DNA of 64,000 bases from Alphaproteobacteria bacterium (GTDB taxonomy: Bacteria; Pseudomonadota; Alphaproteobacteria; Caulobacterales; Hyphomonadaceae), in assembly GCA_018827375.1 (NCBI GenBank), contig JAHJYW010000049.1, positions 186,001-250,000 of the forward strand. Direction: 5' to 3'. The notes beneath the pieces are model-generated. The model worked only from the letters and a program-made list of their open reading frames with translations. It made no database searches and had not been told where the DNA came from. The position numbers were made by a program, and so were the translations under genes. This document shows, piece after piece, positions 57,629 through 64,000 of the stretch. Position 1 is the first letter of the stretch, and every line of letters starts with the position of its first letter.

Positions 57629-60136
57629 ATGGGAATATCATTGACGCGGATGGGCAAATGCTCGGCGGCAGTCGCATTTGCCTGCAGCACCTTGGCCGGT
57701 CAGGCTTGGGCGCAAGAAGACACTGATTCTGCAACGAGAACGCTGCAAACAGTTACCGTGACAGCTCAGAAGCGCGAACAAAGCCTTCAGGACGTGCCGA
57801 TCTCAGTTGTTGCCAAGAGCGGCGCTGACATTGAAACGCGCGGCATCCAGCGCATAGAGGACCTTTCGCTGCTCGTGCCGAATTTTTCGGTTCAGCAGGA
57901 TCCGATCGGCGACAAGATCAATGTGCGCGGAATTCAGTCCGGCAACAATGCAGGTCTTGAGCAGTCGGTCTCCACTTTCGTCGATGGAGTGTATCGCGGG
58001 CGCGCAGTTCAGTCGCGCTTCTCTTTCCTGGACATTGAACGACTAGAAGTCTTGCGTGGCCCGCAGGGCACCCTCTTCGGCAAGAACACGATCGGTGGGG
58101 CGGTTAACATCACCGCTGCCAAGCCGACCGATGAGCTTGCCTATTCTCTTGCCGGAACTTACACATTCGAGGGTGTTGAAGAGCTCAAGTCCGAAGGCTT
58201 CGTCTCCGGCCCACTGTCGGATGCGGTGCGCGGCCGTCTCGCCTTTATGTATCGCGACCAATCGGAAGGCCACGTCTTCAACGAATTCTATGGCGAAGAC
58301 TCACCGCAAATTGAGGACGGTGCGGTTCGCGGCCAGCTGGAGTTTGACGCAACCGATAGAACGCTCATCCTGGTGCGCGCTGAACTTGGCGACTTCCAGC
58401 TTGATGCGCAACCTTTCGGTATCAAAGAAGCAGGCCCGCTCGCCATCTTCGAAGCTGCGGGCGCGTTTCCTGTATTTGCCGGTGACTTCGGCCGCACGAA
58501 CATCGGTTCCGTCAATCCAAGTCTGGACTTCGGCTCTAACGGCAAAATGCGTGGCGACAGTAGCGAGTATATGATCCGCGTTGAACATGAACTTGACAAG
58601 GGTGAGATCACGGCGATCGCCAGCTTTTCCGAATACGGTTTTGACCGGTTCCTTGATGCCGACTTTAGCGCGCTTGACATGCTCCGTTTCGACGAAAGAG
58701 AGGAGTACGAACAAACAGCGTTTGAACTGCGCTACGCCTCTGATCTGGACGGTCCGGTCAATTTCCTTGTCGGCACCTACTATCAGGACGCGGATCTACT
58801 AGCTGAGGGCCTGACTTACTTCAACGTCCGCCAGGATGGTGCAACAAACGAACTCGCAATTGACACGTTCTTTAATTCGGCCTGCAACTTTGTGGTCAAC
58901 CAAGGTGCAGATCCGACCACGGCCACCCCTTGTCTGTTTAGCGGCGCGATCCAGGCGTTCGACGGAACGCCGCTGGCCTACACAGATGTCAACCGTATCA
59001 ACCGGCTCGACCAATCGTCAGAACTCTACGCCTTGTTTGGCCAGGTTGACTGGGAGCTGACGGACACGCTCGAATTATCTCTCGGGCTGCGTTATGCAGA
59101 AGAGGAAAAATCTGCGAGACAGCAGGCTTTCGCAACCGATTTTGGCACTCGCAACCCTAATGTTGCCCTGTCTGACGACGCCACTTATCTGGCGGCATCA
59201 GGCGGCCAACTGCCCTCGATCTTCCGCCTGGTTGCCGAGGCGACGGCGCACGAAAACGATCTCGGTCGCAATGAGGATTCCTTCACTTGGTCGGCCAATC
59301 TGAGCTGGACCCCGAACAGCGACACTCTGCTCTATGCGCGAGCCGCAACCGGCTTCAAGGCGGGCGGCTTCAACAGTTTCGCTCTGGGCTCTGATCCGGA
59401 CGAAGCCGAATATGAGGAAGAAGAAGTTCTGGGCTTCGAGGTTGGCGGAAAGCTGACCCTGCTCGACGGTGCCGCCGAGTTGAACGGCGCTGTCTTCACT
59501 AGTGAGTTCGAAAACATTCAGTCCGCCATCTTCACTGGTTCGACATCGTTCATCGTGCAAAACGCAGCCAAGGCCACGTCAAGCGGGATCGAACTCGACG
59601 GGCGCTGGGCCGCGACGGATGCACTGACAATCGTTGGGTCCGTTGCCTATGTCGATTTTGAATTCGACGAGTTCCCGCGAGCGGCGTGCACCAACGCCCA
59701 GCTTCAAGTGTTTCGCATCAGCCTCAGCCAGCCCCTGGCAACGCTGCAGCAATGCAGCGCCGCAGGCGTGAATGAACTGTCCGGTCAGGGGTCGGAGAAT
59801 ACGCCGGAAATCAGCGCGTCAATCTCACTTGACCACCGCGTGGAACTCTTCGGTCGTTACGAACTTAACTCGGTGCTTGACGTTGCCTACCAGGACGATC
59901 AGTTCCGTTCGGGAGATCTCGATCCTCTGGGTCTTCAGGAAGCTTACACAAAGGCTAATCTCACCTTGGTGTTAGGCCCAACGGCTGGAAACTGGGACAT
60001 TGCCCTGATCGGGAAGAACATCTTCGACGAGGAAACCTTCTCCTACTTCAATGATACGCCGGTAATCGAGGGGAGCCAACAATTTATCCCGGATCAGCCA
60101 CGCACTGTCGGTCTGCGGCTCCGTATCAGAAACTAG
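57629..60136 (+). CDS. TonB-dependent receptor
   Basis: TVTVTAQKREQSLQDVPISVVAKSGADIETRGIQRIEDLS...RGPQGTLFGKNTIGGAVNI; C-terminal barrel strand RTVGLRLRIRN. Confidence 0.95.
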   Translation: MGISLTRMGKCSAAVAFACSTLAGQAWAQEDTDSATRTLQTVTVTAQKREQSLQDVPISVVAKSGADIETRGIQRIEDLSLLVPNFSVQQDPIGDKINVRGIQSGNNAGLEQSVSTFVDGVYRGRAVQSRFSFLDIERLEVLRGPQGTLFGKNTIGGAVNITAAKPTDELAYSLAGTYTFEGVEELKSEGFVSGPLSDAVRGRLAFMYRDQSEGHVFNEFYGEDSPQIEDGAVRGQLEFDATDRTLILVRAELGDFQLDAQPFGIKEAGPLAIFEAAGAFPVFAGDFGRTNIGSVNPSLDFGSNGKMRGDSSEYMIRVEHELDKGEITAIASFSEYGFDRFLDADFSALDMLRFDEREEYEQTAFELRYASDLDGPVNFLVGTYYQDADLLAEGLTYFNVRQDGATNELAIDTFFNSACNFVVNQGADPTTATPCLFSGAIQAFDGTPLAYTDVNRINRLDQSSELYALFGQVDWELTDTLELSLGLRYAEEEKSARQQAFATDFGTRNPNVALSDDATYLAASGGQLPSIFRLVAEATAHENDLGRNEDSFTWSANLSWTPNSDTLLYARAATGFKAGGFNSFALGSDPDEAEYEEEEVLGFEVGGKLTLLDGAAELNGAVFTSEFENIQSAIFTGSTSFIVQNAAKATSSGIELDGRWAATDALTIVGSVAYVDFEFDEFPRAACTNAQLQVFRISLSQPLATLQQCSAAGVNELSGQGSENTPEISASISLDHRVELFGRYELNSVLDVAYQDDQFRSGDLDPLGLQEAYTKANLTLVLGPTAGNWDIALIGKNIFDEETFSYFNDTPVIEGSQQFIPDQPRTVGLRLRIRN

Positions 60137-60161
60137 GCTCGCCTCTGGCGAGACCTAAGGA

Positions 60162-60203
60162 CCCGCGCTCGACGTTTCCTCCCGATTTCTCTTAAAGCGC
60201 GGG
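60162..60203 (+). terminator. Possible terminator/attenuator between TonB receptor and GMC oxidoreductase
   Basis: CCCGCGCT-N26-AGCGCGGG followed by TTCATTTT; a second small hairpin CTCGCC-TCT-GGCGAG at 60138-60152. Confidence 0.45.
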
Positions 60204-60237
60204 TTCATTTTGCAATTGGATTAAATGGAGCATTGAA

Positions 60238-61857
60238 GTGAAATTTGACTATGTCATCGTTGGCGCGGGTTCGGCCGGATGTGTATTGGCTTCGCGGCTC
60301 TCAGAAGACCCGAATATTCATATTTGTCTGATCGAGGCAGGAGGAAAGGGCAAGAGTATATTCGTTCGTGCGCCTGCGGGAGTTGTTGCCATGATGCCCG
60401 GTCGGCACCCCCGCATCAATAATTGGGCGTTCGAAACCGTCCCTCAACCCGCCCTGAATGGGCGACGCGGATATCAGCCGCGCGGCAAAGCACTGGGTGG
60501 CTCGAGTGCCATCAACGCCATGCTGTATGTCCGTGGACAGAGGGAAGATTATGATGGTTGGGCCGAACTAGGATGTGAGGGTTGGTCCTTTGACGAGGTC
60601 CTTCCCTACTTCCTGAGAGCCGAAAACAATATACGCGGCGACGGTCCGTTTCACTCCTCCAGCGGGCCGCTGAATGTCAGCGAACAGCAAAGTCCTAGTG
60701 AAATAACGGAGGCTTTCGTAGAGGCGGCCCAATGTCTTCAAATCCCTTACAATAGTGATTTCAATGGCGCACATCAGGACGGCGTGGGCCTGTACCAGGT
60801 TACTCAGTTTCATGAGCATGAGCGGCGTGGCGAGCGCTGTTCAGCTGCGGCTGCCTACCTCCACCCGGTTATGGACCGCCCCAATCTAACCGTCATAACC
60901 CATGCGCAAGTCACACGCGTTCGTTTTGACGGCAAGCGCGCTGTTGGCGTCGATTATCGTCGGAAGGGAAAAATTATTAGCGTGGACGCTGGGCGAGAAG
61001 TTCTCCTCAGCGGCGGCGCCTTTAACTCACCGCAACTTCTGCTTCTGTCAGGCGTCGGCCCGGCTGCAGAGATTGCCCCGCACGGGATCGAGCCTATTCA
61101 CGATCTGCCTGGCGTGGGCAAAAACCTTCAAGACCACCTCGACTTTATTCTCGCCTACAAAACGAAACGTCCCGTTACCTTCGGCATCGGGCCGCGCGGT
61201 GGCTTGCAATTACTTAAGAGCATGCTTCAGTGGCGTCGCGATGGCTCCGGGATGATTGCGAGCCCGATGGCCGAAGGTGGGGCCTTCATTCACTCAACCC
61301 CAGGCCTTACGCGACCGGACCTGCAATTGCATTTCGTCATCTCTATTGTTGATGACCATGCGCGCAAACTACATTCGGGATTTGGATATTCCTGCCATGT
61401 CTGCGTGCTTCGTCCCCATTCGATGGGCGATGTCATGCTGGACAATGCCAATCCGTTCTCCCCACCCCGCATTGACCCGAAGTTCCTGTCCGATGAGCGC
61501 GATCTGAATCTTTTGGTTAAGGGCGTTCGGATCATGAGGGAGATCATGGAGACCTCGCCAATCAAGGAATACAAGACTGAAGAGATCTACACAGCCGACG
61601 CTAAAACCGATGAAGACCTGGTAGCGCATATCCGCGCTCGCGCTGACACGATCTACCATCCTGTCGGAACCTGCAAGATGGGGGTCGATGACATGGCCGT
61701 CGTCGATTCTCAGCTTCGCGTTCATGGGATGGACGGATTACGCGTTGTGGATGCCTCCGTTATGCCAACGCTTGTGAGCGGCAATACCAATGCACCAACT
61801 ATTATGATCGCGGAAAAAGCTTCGGAAATGATTCTGAAAGCGCACGAAAAAGCGTGA
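60238..61857 (+). CDS. GMC-family oxidoreductase (choline/alcohol dehydrogenase-like)
   Basis: FDYVIVGAGSAGCVLASRLSEDPNIHICLIEAGG...PRGKALGGSSAINAMLYVRGQREDYDGWA; GTG start. Confidence 0.95.
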   Translation: MKFDYVIVGAGSAGCVLASRLSEDPNIHICLIEAGGKGKSIFVRAPAGVVAMMPGRHPRINNWAFETVPQPALNGRRGYQPRGKALGGSSAINAMLYVRGQREDYDGWAELGCEGWSFDEVLPYFLRAENNIRGDGPFHSSSGPLNVSEQQSPSEITEAFVEAAQCLQIPYNSDFNGAHQDGVGLYQVTQFHEHERRGERCSAAAAYLHPVMDRPNLTVITHAQVTRVRFDGKRAVGVDYRRKGKIISVDAGREVLLSGGAFNSPQLLLLSGVGPAAEIAPHGIEPIHDLPGVGKNLQDHLDFILAYKTKRPVTFGIGPRGGLQLLKSMLQWRRDGSGMIASPMAEGGAFIHSTPGLTRPDLQLHFVISIVDDHARKLHSGFGYSCHVCVLRPHSMGDVMLDNANPFSPPRIDPKFLSDERDLNLLVKGVRIMREIMETSPIKEYKTEEIYTADAKTDEDLVAHIRARADTIYHPVGTCKMGVDDMAVVDSQLRVHGMDGLRVVDASVMPTLVSGNTNAPTIMIAEKASEMILKAHEKA

Positions 61858-61894
61858 GCTTTTCTGACTGCAATTAGAGGGGAGACAGACGCCC

Positions 61895-63520
61895 ATGAAG
61901 GGATTGATGCAAAATTGGCCGTTGACGGTGGATAAGATCCTGGACCATGCGAACCGCAATTATCCAGACCGCGAGATTGTTTCGCGCTCGGTTGAAGGTC
62001 CCATAGTAACCACGACCTATCGCGAAGTGTACGACCGCTCCAGGCAGCTCACGGCGGCGCTTCAGGCGGACGGAATCGTACTGAGCGATCGCATCGGGAC
62101 AATTGCCTGGAATACGGCGCGCCATATCGAATGCTGGTATGGTACCATGGGCATGGGCGCGATCCTGCATACCATCAACCCACGACTGCACCCTGATCAA
62201 ATCGCCTGGCTCGCAAATGATGCCAACGACCGCATCCTGATCGTCGACCTTACTTTCGTGCCCATAGTCGAGCAGATCCGTGACAAGCTGCATACGGTCG
62301 AAAAGGTCATCGTCCTGTGCGCGGACGACGATCTTCCCGAGTCCAGCATTGAACTCACCTCCTATGAGGCGTGGATTTTCGGGCGCGATACGTCAAACGT
62401 GCGATGGGGTCAGTTTGATGAAGAGACAGCATGCGGCCTGTGCTACACGTCCGGCACGACAGGCAATCCGAAAGGGGTTCTGTATTCTCACCGCTCGAAC
62501 GTCCTACATGCCTTCATGTCGCTGCAGCCTGATGCGATGAATCTGTCGGGTGCGGCGACCGTACTGCCGGTCGTACCGATGTTCCACGCAAATGCCTGGG
62601 GACTGGCCTTTTCCTGCCTAGCTGTTGGTGCCAAGCTCGTTCTTCCCGGTCCACGCATGGAGCCTGACGCGATCTATGAGTTGTTATGCGAACATGACGT
62701 TACCTTTACTGCGGCCGTCCCCACAGTTTGGATGTTGTTGCTGAACCATCTTCTTGAAAATGATCTCGACCTGCCGGCGCTGAAACGGGTGGTCATTGGT
62801 GGCACCGCAGTGCCCGAACGCATTCTCAGAACGTTCGAGGAGAAATTCGGCGTGGACGTCATTCATGCCTGGGGCATGACTGAAACCTCTCCGATCGGCA
62901 CAATAGGCACTCTTCCCGCACAGCTGCGCAATGCCCCGCTTGACGAGCGAGTCGCTCACAAGCTGAAGCAAGGACGGACGCCATTCGGTGTCGAAATGAA
63001 ACTCGTCGATGATGCGGGTGCCCGGTTGCCGCATGATGGCAATACGCCGGGCCGTGTTATGGTGCGCGGTCTCGCTGTGGTTGGGAGTTATTTCAACGGT
63101 TCTGGCGGCAACATCCTGGACGGCGACGGTTTCTTCGACACGGGCGATATCGCAACTGTTGACTCCTTGGGTACAATGCAAATCACTGACCGCGCCAAGG
63201 ACGTGATCAAGTCCGGCGGAGAATGGATATCCTCAATTGATATCGAGAATATAGCTATTGGTCATCCCGAAGTCGCAAATGCAGCGGTGATCGGCGTCTA
63301 CCATCCAAAATGGGATGAGCGCCCAATTCTCATCGTCCAGCCCGTCAGTGGCCGCAGCCCCACAAAGGACAGCGTTCTTGCCATTCTGGAAGGTAAGATC
63401 GCCAAATGGTGGATGCCGGATGATGTGGTGATGGTCGATGAGATTCCGTTAGGTCCGACGGGCAAGAACAATAAGCTGGCATTGCGAGACCAGTTCAAGG
63501 ATTTCGAACTGTCCACCTGA
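61895..63520 (+). CDS. Long-chain/medium-chain acyl-CoA synthetase (AMP-binding)
   Basis: [26 protein letters not shown]...[29 protein letters not shown]. Confidence 0.93.
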   Translation: MKGLMQNWPLTVDKILDHANRNYPDREIVSRSVEGPIVTTTYREVYDRSRQLTAALQADGIVLSDRIGTIAWNTARHIECWYGTMGMGAILHTINPRLHPDQIAWLANDANDRILIVDLTFVPIVEQIRDKLHTVEKVIVLCADDDLPESSIELTSYEAWIFGRDTSNVRWGQFDEETACGLCYTSGTTGNPKGVLYSHRSNVLHAFMSLQPDAMNLSGAATVLPVVPMFHANAWGLAFSCLAVGAKLVLPGPRMEPDAIYELLCEHDVTFTAAVPTVWMLLLNHLLENDLDLPALKRVVIGGTAVPERILRTFEEKFGVDVIHAWGMTETSPIGTIGTLPAQLRNAPLDERVAHKLKQGRTPFGVEMKLVDDAGARLPHDGNTPGRVMVRGLAVVGSYFNGSGGNILDGDGFFDTGDIATVDSLGTMQITDRAKDVIKSGGEWISSIDIENIAIGHPEVANAAVIGVYHPKWDERPILIVQPVSGRSPTKDSVLAILEGKIAKWWMPDDVVMVDEIPLGPTGKNNKLALRDQFKDFELST

Positions 63521-63617
63521 TCGTGGCGGGCGTTCAATGAAGATCCGGGGTGCTGAATCGCTCCGGCTTTTTGATGGTTCACGCGTCGGAGCGCCGAAGT
63601 TTCTAGGGGTATGCCAG

Positions 63618-64000
63618 TTACTTCGACAGTTCAGGCGAGCTCAGCTTCTTGAGTAGAAGCGCCTCGAATTCCTCGACATACTGGCGCGGCATGAATCGCG
63701 AGAGCACCAAGGCTTGGAACCGCACGCTCATCGTTATAGGGCCGGCGTCGCCCGGCAGCTTGATGTGACTTTCACGCAGAAATTCGAGCCCATATCGGAA
63801 AATTAGAACCAGTACGTGACACAGCATTTCAACGTCCGGCGGGCTGATGCCGATAATACCGTCGTCTCGCATTTTCAAGATGAAATTACGATACTGCTCG
63901 ATTGTCCGATCGTATATCCTTGGCAATTCTCGCTCGAGTTCCGGTGTATGCTGACCATAATCGGCTTGATCCCGATACATAAAGCGGAATTTCCTGACTT
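63618..64000 (-). CDS. TetR-family regulator, C-terminal part (N-terminus beyond window)
   Basis: MYRDQADYGQHTPELERELPRIYDRTIEQYRNFILKMRDDGIIGISPPDVEMLCHVLVLIFRYGLEFL resembles a TetR ligand-binding domain; no HTH in the window. Confidence 0.5.
   Translation of the reverse strand, partial: VRKFRFMYRDQADYGQHTPELERELPRIYDRTIEQYRNFILKMRDDGIIGISPPDVEMLCHVLVLIFRYGLEFLRESHIKLPGDAGPITMSVRFQALVLSRFMPRQYVEEFEALLLKKLSSPELSK

Overview
High-GC alphaproteobacterial chromosomal window, Hyphomonadaceae/Caulobacterales-like by gene content (inference). From left to right: tmk and a D,D-carboxypeptidase, an RlpA/SPOR protein and tRNA-Ser(TGA). Next is a minus-strand functional-amyloid (curli) locus: a LuxR-type regulator, a DUF2807-like protein, CsgF, CsgG, a small curlin and a ~700-aa curlin with about 50 Q-capped strands. 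A sulfide / reactive-sulfur locus follows, in which an RND efflux pump sits in the same apparent operon as a rhodanese and an ArsR (SqrR/BigR-like) repressor, divergent from sqr-trx-DUF2892. Then come an Anbu (proteasome-like) / ATP-grasp / alpha-E / transglutaminase cluster, a valine/CoA catabolic set (mmsA, ECH, mmsB), an AbiE-type toxin-antitoxin pair and a mobile-element scar. The last ~30 kb is a catabolic island: BVMO, two CYP153-like P450s with ferredoxins, two acyl-CoA dehydrogenase pairs, a thiolase-fold/DUF35 pair, an RND pump, a TonB receptor, a GMC oxidoreductase and acyl-CoA ligases. Several intergenic inverted repeats were located by eye and look like unreported operators or RNA structures. 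All family calls come from reading the translated ORFs and known motifs; no searches were run.
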